A stretch of DNA of 10,821 bases. Source: Ignavibacteria bacterium. GTDB taxonomy: Bacteria > Bacteroidota > Ignavibacteria > Tepidaquicellales > OLB5. A program made the translations under genes and the position numbers. Numbering within the stretch: the first letter of the stretch is position 1; the number at the start of each line of letters is the position of its first letter. Positions 1-7,829 of this stretch are shown piece after piece. The notes beneath the pieces are model-generated. The model saw only the letters and a program-made list of their open reading frames with translations. It had not been told where the DNA came from and searched no databases. The stretch spans positions 1 through 10,821 of the forward strand of contig JAOADS010000066.1 in the NCBI GenBank assembly GCA_026417195.1. Direction: 5' to 3'.

Positions 1-216
1 CCATAGAGGTGTTCTATGATCTTCATATGTATCCCTTATCAGTCCATATCCGACTATCCTATCCAGTCCGTTAACATGAAAGAAAGCTAAATCATAAGAT
101 CTCATATTTTTGAAGATACTTCTCAGCCCATGCGTAAAACCCCATATAAGTATTGGCTGGGAGAAGCTGAACCTCCATGATTCCTCTGTTCCGCTGAAAA
201 TAAAACTGTGTGACAT
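1..216 (-). CDS. EVE/PUA-like domain protein (UPF0310-like), N-terminal part, cut by window edge
   Basis: An open frame runs from an ATG at 216 leftward off the window edge (72 codons, no stop). The translation begins MSHSFIFSGTEESW. It continues with an aromatic/glycine segment (IWGFTHGLRSIF), a hydrophobic strand (YDLAFFHVNG) and GYGLIRDTYEDHRTPLW. This order resembles EVE/UPF0310 proteins: an N-terminal strand with a Glu-x-Trp pair, a WGVP-like motif, a 'GD.lvfYv' strand, then an 'I.Gi.ev...Y.D...lW' block. EVE domains have a PUA-like fold and are thought to bind modified bases in DNA or RNA. The canonical Gly-Asp before the strand is Tyr-Asp here. The start lies 71 bases beyond the stop of the methyltransferase-like gene on the same strand, so the gene may be the tail of that operon or have its own promoter. 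Family assignment is from pattern memory only, and the C-terminal half is unseen. Confidence 0.5.
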   Translation of the reverse strand, partial: MSHSFIFSGTEESWRFSFSQPILIWGFTHGLRSIFKNMRSYDLAFFHVNGLDRIVGYGLIRDTYEDHRTPLW

Positions 217-287
217 ACTGAAAATGATTGACTTACTACATAAATAAAAAAACGGCAGAATAAATTCAATGTATTAGAGTGTGAAAA

Positions 288-1049
288 TCACACAGCTCTT
301 CCTGTAACGTAATTAACTTTTCTCATCCCGTCTCTGATACAACCGCCTTCCCATCTGTATTCCGGAACAGATTCCTTTGCAAGTGTTAAAAGTTCCTCAG
401 ATTTATACATCCTCAATACAGACACTATACCATCAAAAGTAGTAAGGACAGGAACAACAGGAAAAACATAAGTGAAAAATAATCTGCCAAATCTGAAAGG
501 TCTGATAAAAGGAGTAAATAAGAAAAATAAAATGGGAGTAAAAATCAGAATGACAAGCAAATGAGAGATTTTCCTTTCAGCCGCTTCAAACACTGCTATA
601 GGGTTAGAGGAAGTAAAAGAACTCCTGAAAATATCTTTGACTTCATCCGGGCTGAAATGAGGAATAGATGAATAAATCGTTCTTATACCTTTAAGTGAGT
701 CGGGTACATCTCTTGCATCAACAGGCTCTGTGATGAAGCTTATCTTGCTGTTCCTTGATGCAAGATATCTGAATGAATCTGTATTCGGGTAAAGGTCACT
801 TAAAACTATTGAATCAATTTCATCCTTCAGTTCCTCAGCCAATCTCAGTGAAATTCCTCCGCCTCCGGAGCAAAGGTCTGTTATTTTACGCTCACCTGTT
901 TCTCTGCAAAGCTTTCTGATAATTTCATATGAAGGGCGGTAAACATCAAGTATTTCACCCATGAATCGCAGGTAGTCAACCATATATGAACGAATTGAAC
1001 CAGGCAGCCATTTTTTGTCCTCGGTCTCGGCAAAATGATATCTTCTCAT
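288..1049 (-). CDS. Class I SAM-methyltransferase-like protein with two hydrophobic segments
   Basis: Predicted protein of 253 residues. Residues 56-65 (ITDLCSGGGG) fit the glycine-rich SAM-binding motif I, with a following helix. D85 in the next strand (IVLSDLYPN) is where class I enzymes hold the acidic ribose-binding residue, and VDARD (109-113) resembles the later acidic motif. IYSSIPHFSPDEV (125-137) sits where the motif IV/catalytic region would be. Two strongly hydrophobic stretches follow at about 162-180 and 188-205, parted by a basic PFIRPFRFGR. These suggest a membrane hairpin, and are not usual for soluble methyltransferases. The substrate is unknown. The ATG at 1049 lies 12 bases after the VOC gene stop, so the gene is probably the last of the six-gene operon. 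I see no signal peptide. The Rossmann methyltransferase fold is fairly well supported; function is not. Confidence 0.72.
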   Translation of the reverse strand: MRRYHFAETEDKKWLPGSIRSYMVDYLRFMGEILDVYRPSYEIIRKLCRETGERKITDLCSGGGGISLRLAEELKDEIDSIVLSDLYPNTDSFRYLASRNSKISFITEPVDARDVPDSLKGIRTIYSSIPHFSPDEVKDIFRSSFTSSNPIAVFEAAERKISHLLVILIFTPILFFLFTPFIRPFRFGRLFFTYVFPVVPVLTTFDGIVSVLRMYKSEELLTLAKESVPEYRWEGGCIRDGMRKVNYVTGRAV

Positions 1050-1061
1050 AAAGTCCAGATA

Positions 1062-1433
1062 TCATCTGGGTGGTGAGTGCAGCCCAACTTTGTTTCCTTC
1101 GGTATCAGTTATAATAGCAATGTATCCGATATCATCTGTAACCTGCGTCTTGGGCTGAATTACTTTACCTCCGGCTTTTTCAACTCTTGAAATTACCTCA
1201 TCTAGTATTCCGTCACAATTGAGATAAACTATAGTTCCTTTATCAGAAGGTTCTCCCTCGCCGTAAAGGATTGCACCTGAAACACCTTCTCTGTCTGAAG
1301 GGAAAATACCCAGCTTCATACTGCCCATCTCCCACAATGTTAGCTCACTTCCGAGAATTTCAGAATAAAACTTCATAGCCCTGTCAAAGTCTTTTACCGG
1401 AATCTCAAACCAGTTTAAACCGTTTTTAGACAT
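1062..1433 (-). CDS. VOC (glyoxalase/bleomycin-resistance/dioxygenase fold) family protein
   Basis: Small protein of 123 residues, the usual size of a single-chain two-module VOC protein. Module one opens with NWFEIPVKDFDRAMKFYSEIL (about 7-27), the hallmark beta-alpha start of the fold. Module two ends with an 'ITDTEGNKVGLHS' strand pair (108-120). E10 and H119 sit at the ends of the two modules, where metal ligands occur in this superfamily, so metal binding is plausible but unproven. Members include lactoylglutathione lyases, dioxygenases and antibiotic-binding proteins, and the sequence does not tell which. An AGAGGA stretch about nine bases before the ATG is the clearest Shine-Dalgarno-like site in the window. 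The gene follows aconitase after 22 bases and precedes the methyltransferase-like gene by 12, in the same operon. Confidence 0.85.
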   Translation of the reverse strand: MSKNGLNWFEIPVKDFDRAMKFYSEILGSELTLWEMGSMKLGIFPSDREGVSGAILYGEGEPSDKGTIVYLNCDGILDEVISRVEKAGGKVIQPKTQVTDDIGYIAIITDTEGNKVGLHSPPR

Positions 1434-1455
1434 TTTTAAATTTCCTCTGATAGAA

Positions 1456-3705
1456 TTAGTTGTTGATTTTTCTCGCCATTAAATTCAGAGCGCTACCTAC
1501 TTTAAACCACTCTATCTGATGTTTGTTCATAGTGTGGTTTAACATAACCGTTTCAGTTGTTCCGTCAGAATGTCTCAGAGTCATTTTCACCTTTGAGCCC
1601 GGAGATATATCCTTCACATCAAGGTCTATGACATCATCTTCCCTTATTTTATCATAATCCGAAGGATCTTCAAAGGTAAGCGGCAGCAGACCCTGTTTCT
1701 TTAGATTCGTTTCATGTATTCTGGCAAACGACTTTGCAATGATAGCCTTTCCGCCTAAATGTCTGGGTTCCATTGCTGCATGCTCACGCGAAGAACCTTC
1801 ACCGTAATTTTCTTCCCCGACAGCTATCCATGGTATGCCTGCCGCCTTATATGCCCTTGCAACCTGTGGTACTTCTGTATATTCACCCGTAAGAAGATTC
1901 TTTACGCTGTTAGTCTTATCGTTAAATGCATTAACAGCTCCTATAAAGAGATTATTTGAAATATTATCCAAATGTCCGCGATATTTCAGCCATGGTCCTG
2001 CCATTGAAATATGATCCGTTGTGCATTTGCCTTTGACTTTAATAAGTACCCTCATATTACGGAAATCCTTTTCAAAGTCTGGATGGACAAACGGAAAAAG
2101 TTTCTGAAGCCTCTGGCTATTGGGATCAATTTCAACTTCAAGAGATGAACCGTCTTCAGCCGGAGGAACATAACCTTCATTTCCTTTTGTAAATCCATTT
2201 AAGGGTAGTTCTAATCCCTTTGGCTCATCAAGCTTAACCTCTTCACCTTTATCATTTATAATTGTATCAGTAAGAGGATTAAAAGTAAGTTTGCCTGCAA
2301 GGGCAAAGGCTGTAACTATCTCTGGAGAAGCAACAAATGAATGAGTTGCAGGATTTCCGTCATTTCGTTTTGAAAAATTTCTGTTGTAGGAAGTTATTAT
2401 TGAATTCTTTTCCCCCTGCTTAACATCGTGGCGTTTCCACTGACCGATACAGGGACCACATGCATTTGCAAGAACCAGTCCTCCGATTTTTTCAAATATC
2501 TCAAGTTGTCCGTCTCTTTCTATTGTAGCCCGGATCTGTTCAGACCCGGGAGTTACTGTGAACTCCGATTTCACTTTAAGTCCTTTCTCAAGTGCCTGCT
2601 TTGCAACAGATGCTGCTCTCTCCATATCCTCATATGATGAGTTGGTGCAGCTTCCTATTAAAGCCACCTTGAGTTCCTCCGGATATCCATTTTCCTTAAC
2701 TGCCTGTTTGAATTCAGATATTGGCCAGGCAAGGTCTGGTGTGAAAGGTCCGTTAATGTGAGGTTCAAGTTCAGAGAGATTTATTTCTATTATCTCATCA
2801 TAGAATTTATCGCTTCCTTCATCAGCCCTGAGGTAATCTCCGAGTTCATCTGCAAGCCGGGCTACTTCCGGCCTTTCTGTTGCTATAAGATATCTTCGCA
2901 TATTTTCATCGTAAGGGAATATTGACGTTGTTGCACCTATTTCTGCTCCCATGTTACAAATCGTTCCTTTGCCTGTGCAGGATATAGTCTTTGTCCCTTC
3001 GCCGAAATATTCTATTATAGAGCCCGTTCCGCCTTTGACAGTTAAAATTCCTGCAAGTTTAAGTATTACATCTTTCGGTGATGTCCATCCGCTCATTCTT
3101 CCTGTCAGATGAACGCCGATTAATCTCGGGAACTTAAGTTCCCATGGCATTCCTGCCATAACGTCAACTGCATCTGCTCCGCCTACACCGATTGCAATCA
3201 TGCCGAGACCGCCGGCATTCGGAGTATGTGAGTCTGTTCCAATCATCATTCCCCCGGGGAATGCATAATTTTCAAGCACAACCTGATGAATTATGCCTGA
3301 GCCGGGTTTCCAGAAACCTATTCCGTATTTTCTTGAAACACTTGCGAGAAAGTCATAAACTTCCTTGTTATCATCATATGCCCTGAGAAGATCATCCTTT
3401 GCTCCTGTTTCAGCCTGTATCAGGTGATCGCAGTGAACAGTTGTAGGAACTGCAACCCTTGGTATTCCGGCTGACATAAACTGAAGCAGTGCCATCTGGG
3501 CTGTAGCATCCTGCATTGCAACCCTGTCTGGTGCAAACTCAGCAAAATCTTTTCCCCGCTCAAAAGCCCTGTTGGTTTTTTCCCAGAGATGAGAATATAA
3601 AATCTTCTCAGAGTAAGTCATAGGACGATTAAGAATCTTTCTCGCTTCATCTGTTTTCTCCCTCAGGGAAGAATAAACTTTTTTTATTAAATCCAAATCG
3701 AACAT
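1456..3705 (-). CDS. acn: Aconitate hydratase (mitochondrial-type aconitase)
   Basis: Protein of 749 residues. It converts citrate to isocitrate through cis-aconitate in the TCA cycle, in the cytoplasm, using a [4Fe-4S] cluster. The three cluster cysteines are visible: C353 in GSCTNSS, and C416 and C419 in ANACGPCIGQW. Substrate-site blocks are also present: DSHTPNAGG (158-166), KPGSGIIHQ (133-141), and GEGSSREHAA (635-644) in the C-terminal swivel domain. DHISMAGPW (564-572) marks the start of domain 4. The length and the MFDLDLIKKVY start, with no transit peptide, fit the mitochondrial-type bacterial aconitases rather than the ~890-residue AcnA/IRP type or AcnB. The frame is intact. It starts 12 bases after the exonuclease stop and has no obvious Shine-Dalgarno site. 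It sits with DNA/RNA-processing genes, so co-transcription rather than shared function is the likely link. Confidence 0.97.
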   Translation of the reverse strand: MFDLDLIKKVYSSLREKTDEARKILNRPMTYSEKILYSHLWEKTNRAFERGKDFAEFAPDRVAMQDATAQMALLQFMSAGIPRVAVPTTVHCDHLIQAETGAKDDLLRAYDDNKEVYDFLASVSRKYGIGFWKPGSGIIHQVVLENYAFPGGMMIGTDSHTPNAGGLGMIAIGVGGADAVDVMAGMPWELKFPRLIGVHLTGRMSGWTSPKDVILKLAGILTVKGGTGSIIEYFGEGTKTISCTGKGTICNMGAEIGATTSIFPYDENMRRYLIATERPEVARLADELGDYLRADEGSDKFYDEIIEINLSELEPHINGPFTPDLAWPISEFKQAVKENGYPEELKVALIGSCTNSSYEDMERAASVAKQALEKGLKVKSEFTVTPGSEQIRATIERDGQLEIFEKIGGLVLANACGPCIGQWKRHDVKQGEKNSIITSYNRNFSKRNDGNPATHSFVASPEIVTAFALAGKLTFNPLTDTIINDKGEEVKLDEPKGLELPLNGFTKGNEGYVPPAEDGSSLEVEIDPNSQRLQKLFPFVHPDFEKDFRNMRVLIKVKGKCTTDHISMAGPWLKYRGHLDNISNNLFIGAVNAFNDKTNSVKNLLTGEYTEVPQVARAYKAAGIPWIAVGEENYGEGSSREHAAMEPRHLGGKAIIAKSFARIHETNLKKQGLLPLTFEDPSDYDKIREDDVIDLDVKDISPGSKVKMTLRHSDGTTETVMLNHTMNKHQIEWFKVGSALNLMARKINN

Positions 3706-3717
3706 TTTCTTTGAAAT

Positions 3718-4443
3718 TTAATTTGTAAAACTTATATTTTCTTCTTTCAACAGGCTCATATTTCTGAACCTAAGTATAAGCTGGGCTACAGTAGCAACAT
3801 CCCTCATACAGTATCTTTTGATCTTCTCAATATCCCCTTCTTCCCAATATGCAGAATAAACCTGAGATCCGTCCATTTCAGATTTTGGAGAATCTATTCC
3901 GAATATATATGCAAGCAGATCAAGGGAAGTAAAACTTTTATAATCTCCGAACTTCCAGAGTTCCATAGTATCAATGTGCTGAACCTCCCATGGCTTCTTG
4001 CCTGAAGTGTCAAGTATTGAAGGTATGATTATATTGTTTAAAAGACATCTTCTTGCAATGTAGGGGAAATCAAATTCTTTTACGTTATGACCTGCCAGGA
4101 CATTAAACTCAGATGAGAAATGTTCCTGAACTAATTCACAGAACTCTTCCAGCAGTTTCTTTTCATCATCACCATAAAATGCCTTTACTCTCAAACCTAT
4201 TTCACTTTCGTTTATAACAAAATATCCCACACATATACATATTATCTTCCCGAACTCAGCATAAATTCCAGCCCTTTCATAAAGACCTTCAGGAGATAAA
4301 CCTTTTTCTATCTGATTAGCCATCTTCTTTTTCCAAAACTCTTTCATCATATCCGGAAGCTCGTAAAAATTTTTATACTGAGGGACTGTTTCTATATCTA
4401 TTATAAGGTAATCCTTTAATTCAGAAAATTTTAACTTCTCCAT
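3718..4443 (-). CDS. PolB-like 3'-5' exonuclease, DEDDy family
   Basis: Protein of 241 residues built like a free-standing proofreading domain. Exo I is LIIDIET (13-19) with D16 and E18. Exo II is AGHNVKEFDFPYIARR (117-132) with D125. Exo III is YCMRD (211-215) with Y211 and D215, which makes it the DEDDy subtype. These four acidic residues would bind two metal ions and remove nucleotides from 3' ends. HIDTMELWKF (156-165) and SLDLLAYIFGI (173-183) match the middle of the family of predicted family-B-polymerase-like exonucleases (PF10108-type) seen in Bacteroidota and others. There is no polymerase domain. The gene begins three bases after the yraN stop and ends 12 bases before aconitase. With rnhB and yraN it forms a nucleic-acid processing group, so a role in repair or replication clean-up is inferred. 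Confidence 0.88.
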   Translation of the reverse strand: MEKLKFSELKDYLIIDIETVPQYKNFYELPDMMKEFWKKKMANQIEKGLSPEGLYERAGIYAEFGKIICICVGYFVINESEIGLRVKAFYGDDEKKLLEEFCELVQEHFSSEFNVLAGHNVKEFDFPYIARRCLLNNIIIPSILDTSGKKPWEVQHIDTMELWKFGDYKSFTSLDLLAYIFGIDSPKSEMDGSQVYSAYWEEGDIEKIKRYCMRDVATVAQLILRFRNMSLLKEENISFTN

Positions 4444-4446
4444 ATC

Positions 4447-4806
4447 TTATAAATTAAATGCATTTTTTATATGCCTTATTTTAAATTCGCCCTTACTCTT
4501 AAAAACAGTAATCACATCAATCCTCTTCTCATAATTCTCATATTCAGGGTGTTCAGATAAAAACCCCTCTGCAGATTTCACAAGCTGAATTTGTTTCTTC
4601 TCATTTACAGATTCTTCCGGCTCTCCAAAACTTTTATTTGTTCTGGTCTTTACTTCCGCAAAAACTATCACATTACCCTCTGTATATATGATATCTGTCT
4701 CAGCTCTCTGGTAGCGGTAATTCCTTGAAATAATTTTATAGCCATAATTCTCAAGATATTTTGCTGCAATAGTTTCTCCGGATGAAGACAGACTTCTTTT
4801 TTTCAA
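4447..4806 (-). CDS. yraN: YraN/UPF0102 family nuclease-like protein
   Basis: Protein of 119 residues, typical length for UPF0102. The fold is that of Holliday-junction-resolvase-like endonucleases, though the cellular role of the family is not settled. It opens with GETIAAKYLENYGYKIISRNYR (10-31). The candidate active site is E11, D38 (in RAETDII), E51 and K53 (in FAEVKTR), matching the E-D-ExK core. The usual 'GEIDLI' appears here as AETDII, with the acidic pair displaced. The start is a TTG at 4806 whose last bases lie inside the rnhB stop (TTGA, a 4-base overlap). No ATG or GTG offers a full-length alternative, so translational coupling to rnhB is likely. rnhB-yraN adjacency is common in bacteria, which supports the call. 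Confidence 0.9.
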   Translation of the reverse strand: MKKRSLSSSGETIAAKYLENYGYKIISRNYRYQRAETDIIYTEGNVIVFAEVKTRTNKSFGEPEESVNEKKQIQLVKSAEGFLSEHPEYENYEKRIDVITVFKSKGEFKIRHIKNAFNL

Positions 4807-5438
4807 AACAACTCGCCCTGCAAAACTTTCAGTTTAAAAGAACGCCTGTGAATCTGTGTGTAACCGAACTCAAGTATCTCGTCAATATGTTTTGAGGTAC
4901 AGTAACCTTTATGAACAGAGAAACTGAAGTGGGGAAATTCATTCTCATATTCACACATTATCCTGTCACGAGTAACCTTGGCAATTATGGAAGCTGCAGC
5001 AACAGAAAAACTTTGTTCATCAGCTCTTACTAAATTAGTAACTTTTTCATTTCCCTTATCATAGAAATTCCCGTCAGCTATAATAACTGACGGTTTATTA
5101 CTTAGTTTGCATATTGCAGTATTCATAGCCTCGGTTGTAGCGTTTAATATATTTAACTCGTCTATTGTTTTATTATCAACTATTCCAACTGCCCAGCAGA
5201 TACATGAATTTATTATTTCCTCATATAACTCTTCCCTTTTGTTATGACTAAGCTTTTTTGAATCATTTACACCTTCAATGTAAACATCATCAGGGAAAAT
5301 AACAGCAGCAGCTACTACCGGTCCTGCTATAGGTCCTCTTCCGGCTTCATCAACTCCACAGAGCAATCCACCTTTTTTCCTTATGGAGTTATCAAAATCA
5401 AAAAGACTTCTGGAAATTCCCGATACCAGAGTTTTCAT
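4803..5438 (-). CDS. rnhB: Ribonuclease HII
   Basis: Protein of 211 residues, the usual bacterial RNase HII length. It cuts the RNA strand of RNA-DNA hybrids and nicks 5' of single ribonucleotides left in DNA. The four metal-binding acidic residues are in place: D30 and E31 in GVDEAGRGPIAGP (28-40), D122 in IIADGNF, and D140 in VRADEQSFSVAAASIIAKV (137-155). NDSKKLS (58-64) and HKGYCTSKH (176-184) complete the family signature; GYxTxxH is the known conserved tail. The start at ATG 5438 gives a 27-residue lead before the catalytic motif. It is the first gene of the leftward operon, divergent from comF with 64 bases between the starts. I see no Shine-Dalgarno site before it. Confidence 0.96.
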   Translation of the reverse strand: MKTLVSGISRSLFDFDNSIRKKGGLLCGVDEAGRGPIAGPVVAAAVIFPDDVYIEGVNDSKKLSHNKREELYEEIINSCICWAVGIVDNKTIDELNILNATTEAMNTAICKLSNKPSVIIADGNFYDKGNEKVTNLVRADEQSFSVAAASIIAKVTRDRIMCEYENEFPHFSFSVHKGYCTSKHIDEILEFGYTQIHRRSFKLKVLQGELF

Positions 5439-5502
5439 TGAACTTTGAATGTAAAGTTACCAATTTAAATCTGTACTAAAAATTCATTTTTGCTAACCTA
5501 TT
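5439..5502. promoter_or_regulatory. Divergent intergenic region between rnhB and comF
   Basis: The 64 bases between the rnhB start (minus) and the comF start (plus) must hold the promoters or leaders for both, unless transcription begins inside the genes. The stretch is very AT-rich. TTGAAC at 5437-5442 and TTGAAT at 5443-5448 could be -35-like for the plus strand, but I find no well-spaced -10 partner for either. No Shine-Dalgarno site lies before either start. Assigned by position only. Confidence 0.35.
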
Positions 5503-6180
5503 ATGCTTAGATCTTTGAATAACTTCTTAAAAACTCTTCTTGATTTTGTTCTACCGGATCTTTGTGTGTCATGTGAAGCTCCTGTAGAGAAGAAAAGAAG
5601 ATTTATATGCAATGAATGTTGGAAAAAACTTATAATGATTCAGAACCAGCCTGAGTGGTACGACAGAAATTTAATCAGGTCTTCATTCAGTCTTTTTGAA
5701 TTCAGGGAAGACACTGAAATCCAGAAAATCATACATGCATTCAAATACTCCGGAATGAAATCAATCGGAATAATATTAGGTGAGGAAATAGGAAAACTTT
5801 TAAAAGAAAAACAAGCGGATTACATTTTACCTGTTCCTCTTCACATAGCCAAATTAAGAGAAAGGAAATATAATCAGAGTCTTTACATAGCAAAGGGTAT
5901 AGAGAAAGTTACGGGATGGAAAGTTCTGGAAGAAGCCTTGAAGAGAATAAATTACACCAAATCGCAGACCGGACTCAACTTTTCAGAAAGACAGAAAAAT
6001 GTATCAGGGGCGTTCAGGGTTAATAAAAGATATTCAGAATTACTTAGAGGTTCATCAGTATTAATAACTGATGACGTTATAACAACCGGAGCTACTATAA
6101 ATGAATGTGCAAAGATACTTAAAGATGCCGGAGTTAGGGAAATTCACACAGCCTCATGTGCATTTGCAGGAGGGAACTAA
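5503..6180 (+). CDS. comF: ComF family protein (phosphoribosyltransferase-like)
   Basis: Protein of 225 residues, typical for ComF/GntX. It has an N-terminal zinc-ribbon-like motif with C21-x2-C24 and C36-x2-C39, then a type I phosphoribosyltransferase fold. The PRPP-binding loop is VLITDDVITTGAT (186-198). ILPVPLHIAKLRERKYNQS (108-126) and SQTGLNFSERQKNVSGAF (154-171) are the two family-specific blocks. ComF is needed for DNA uptake during transformation in several bacteria and may act as a cytoplasmic ATPase or recombination partner. In organisms without a known competence system its role is unclear. The frame is intact and the ATG start is not preceded by a Shine-Dalgarno site. The gene stands alone, divergent from rnhB and convergent with cysS (40 bases between stops). 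Confidence 0.93.
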   Translation: MLRSLNNFLKTLLDFVLPDLCVSCEAPVEKKRRFICNECWKKLIMIQNQPEWYDRNLIRSSFSLFEFREDTEIQKIIHAFKYSGMKSIGIILGEEIGKLLKEKQADYILPVPLHIAKLRERKYNQSLYIAKGIEKVTGWKVLEEALKRINYTKSQTGLNFSERQKNVSGAFRVNKRYSELLRGSSVLITDDVITTGATINECAKILKDAGVREIHTASCAFAGGN

Positions 6181-6186
6181 AATGTA

Positions 6187-6216
6187 GAATTAAGTTTAAT
6201 TGTCTGAATTTAATTC
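6187..6216 (+). terminator. AU-rich hairpin after comF, possible terminator
   Basis: GAATTAAGTTTA (6187-6198) pairs with TGAATTTAATTC (6205-6216) around the 6-base loop ATTGTC, starting six bases after the comF stop. In plus-strand RNA all 12 positions pair, two as G-U wobbles. In minus-strand RNA these two become A-C mismatches. That bias favours use at the comF 3' end rather than for cysS. There is no clear U tract after it, so it may be a weak terminator or a 3'-end stabiliser. Confidence 0.35.
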
Positions 6217-6220
6217 ATAA

Positions 6221-7624
6221 CTACAGCTTCCTTAACTCATATCCGTCTTTTTTGTCTGCAACTTCATATCCCATACTTTTTATCTTTTCCCTCAGTTCAT
6301 CCGCAAGCTTGAAGTTTTTTTCTGTCCTTGCTCTTAATCTGTTTTCTGCAAGTTCAATAACTTCATCCGGTATCTCAATGAGATGGCTTTTCTCTTTCTC
6401 AAGCTCTAAACCAAATACTCTGTCAAAATCGTAAATCAGTTCAAGCCTTAATTTGTCTGAAATAGTATTATTTCTCACAACCTCCCACATAACTGCAAGA
6501 GCCTGAGGCATGTTAAGGTCATCGTTTATCGATTCAATAAAGTCCGTTCTGTATAACTCTGCTCTCTGGTTCTCACCTTCCCTTCCGGGCAGATTTTCAT
6601 CCCTCATTCTTTTAATGTTCTGTCTTAACCTCTCCAGTGAATTTTTGGCAGATTCAAGGAGCTCCCAGCTGAAAAGCATCCTTTTTCGGTAATGAGTTCC
6701 AAGGCACAGATATCTGAAATCAAGCGGACTGAATCCGTTATCAGTTAATGTCTTAAGTCTGAGGAATTCACCTTTTGATTTCGACATTTTGCCGTCTTCC
6801 TCTTCAAGAAACGCTCCGTGTAACCAGTAATTCACAAAAGGTTTGCCGGTACATGCCTCAGACTGTGCAATTTCATTAGTGTGATGAACAGGTATGTGAT
6901 CTATTCCTCCGCAATGAATATCAAAAGTATCTCCAAGAAATTTCCTGCTCATAGCTGAACATTCAATATGCCAACCCGGAAATCCAGTCCCCCAGGGAGA
7001 ATCCCATTCCATCTGACGCTTTTTATCTTTTGGAGAAAATTTCCACAAGGCGAAATCAGTTTTATTTCTTTTCTCACTTGAGAACTCCACCCTGCTCCCC
7101 TCCTGCATACCTTCCACATCAAGCTGGGCAAGTTTACCATAGTCACTGAGAAGTGAAGTGTCAAAATAAACTCCATCAGTTGTAATATATGTGTAACCTT
7201 TCTCCTCAAGACATTTGATCATTTCTATCTGTTCCTTAATGTAATCAGTTGCCTTTGTATATCTAGTGGGAGGAATTATATTCAACGCTTCAGAATCTTC
7301 CATAAATACTTTTGTGTAATATTCCGCTATTTCCCAGACTGTCTTACCGGTCCTTGCAGATCCTATTTCCATCTTATCTTCACCCTCGTCAGCATCTGAA
7401 ACCAGATGACCAACATCTGTAATGTTCATTATGTGATTGACTTCATAACCGTTGTAAATAAGCACGCGTTTTAAAAAATCTTCAAAAAGAAAAGTCCTGA
7501 AATTACCTATATGCTGATAGTTGTAAACAGTAGGTCCGCAGGTATACATACCTGCTTTACCTTCAGCTATGGGCTTGAATTCCTGCTTCGTGCGGCCAAG
7601 AGTGTTAAATAAGTAGAGCTTCAA
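6221..7624 (-). CDS. cysS: Cysteinyl-tRNA synthetase
   Basis: Protein of 467 residues, standard length. It charges tRNA-Cys with cysteine in the cytoplasm. The class I signatures are present: HIGN (38-41) in the TCGPTVYNYQHIGNFR block, and KMSKS (279-283). The zinc site used for cysteine discrimination is complete: C29, C222 in HIECSAM, H247 in PVHHTNEIAQSEA, and E251. The C-terminal helical and anticodon-binding part is present, ending KKDGYELRKL. The start is a TTG at 7624. It gives the usual MKLYLFNTL opening, and an in-frame TAA four codons upstream rules out anything longer. The gene is alone on its strand, with a candidate promoter about 30 bases upstream. Frame intact, single-copy essential type. 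Confidence 0.97.
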   Translation of the reverse strand: MKLYLFNTLGRTKQEFKPIAEGKAGMYTCGPTVYNYQHIGNFRTFLFEDFLKRVLIYNGYEVNHIMNITDVGHLVSDADEGEDKMEIGSARTGKTVWEIAEYYTKVFMEDSEALNIIPPTRYTKATDYIKEQIEMIKCLEEKGYTYITTDGVYFDTSLLSDYGKLAQLDVEGMQEGSRVEFSSEKRNKTDFALWKFSPKDKKRQMEWDSPWGTGFPGWHIECSAMSRKFLGDTFDIHCGGIDHIPVHHTNEIAQSEACTGKPFVNYWLHGAFLEEEDGKMSKSKGEFLRLKTLTDNGFSPLDFRYLCLGTHYRKRMLFSWELLESAKNSLERLRQNIKRMRDENLPGREGENQRAELYRTDFIESINDDLNMPQALAVMWEVVRNNTISDKLRLELIYDFDRVFGLELEKEKSHLIEIPDEVIELAENRLRARTEKNFKLADELREKIKSMGYEVADKKDGYELRKL

Positions 7625-7653
7625 TGAAGAATCTTAGAGATTTATTTTCAAAA

Positions 7654-7682
7654 ATCATATCCCTGTTTCAGGCTCTTTTCAA
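7654..7682 (-). promoter_or_regulatory. Candidate sigma70-like promoter for cysS
   Basis: Read on the minus strand, TTGAAA (7682-7677) and TATGAT (7659-7654) are 17 bases apart. The -10 box ends about 30 bases before the cysS TTG. Both boxes are one base from the E. coli consensus. The spacer carries a small dyad, CCTG-TTT-CAGG (7662-7672). Whether this host uses such a consensus is not known; Bacteroidota often use a different -7 box. Confidence 0.4.
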
Positions 7683-7829
7683 CCCGAATTTCAGGCAGAT
7701 AAAACACAGATCAAGGTTCTGAATGACTAAGTTTATATTTCTTCTTTCAGGATTATATTGTATGGACTGAAACTCAAATATAATTATCACTTATGAATTA
7801 TTAAATGCAGAGAATCTGATTCCGCCTTG

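Noticed and set aside
217..287. Terminator or promoter between the methyltransferase-like gene and the EVE-like gene
   Set aside because: There is a T-rich run on the minus strand after GCCG but no stem that pairs with it, and no well-spaced promoter boxes that I trust.
1759..3386. Four plus-strand frames of 64-69 codons antisense to aconitase
   Set aside because: All lie inside the intact aconitase gene and resemble no protein family; chance open frames.
6949..7209. Minus-strand 86-codon frame inside cysS
   Set aside because: Overlaps cysS in another frame and has no motif; cysS is fully conserved across it.
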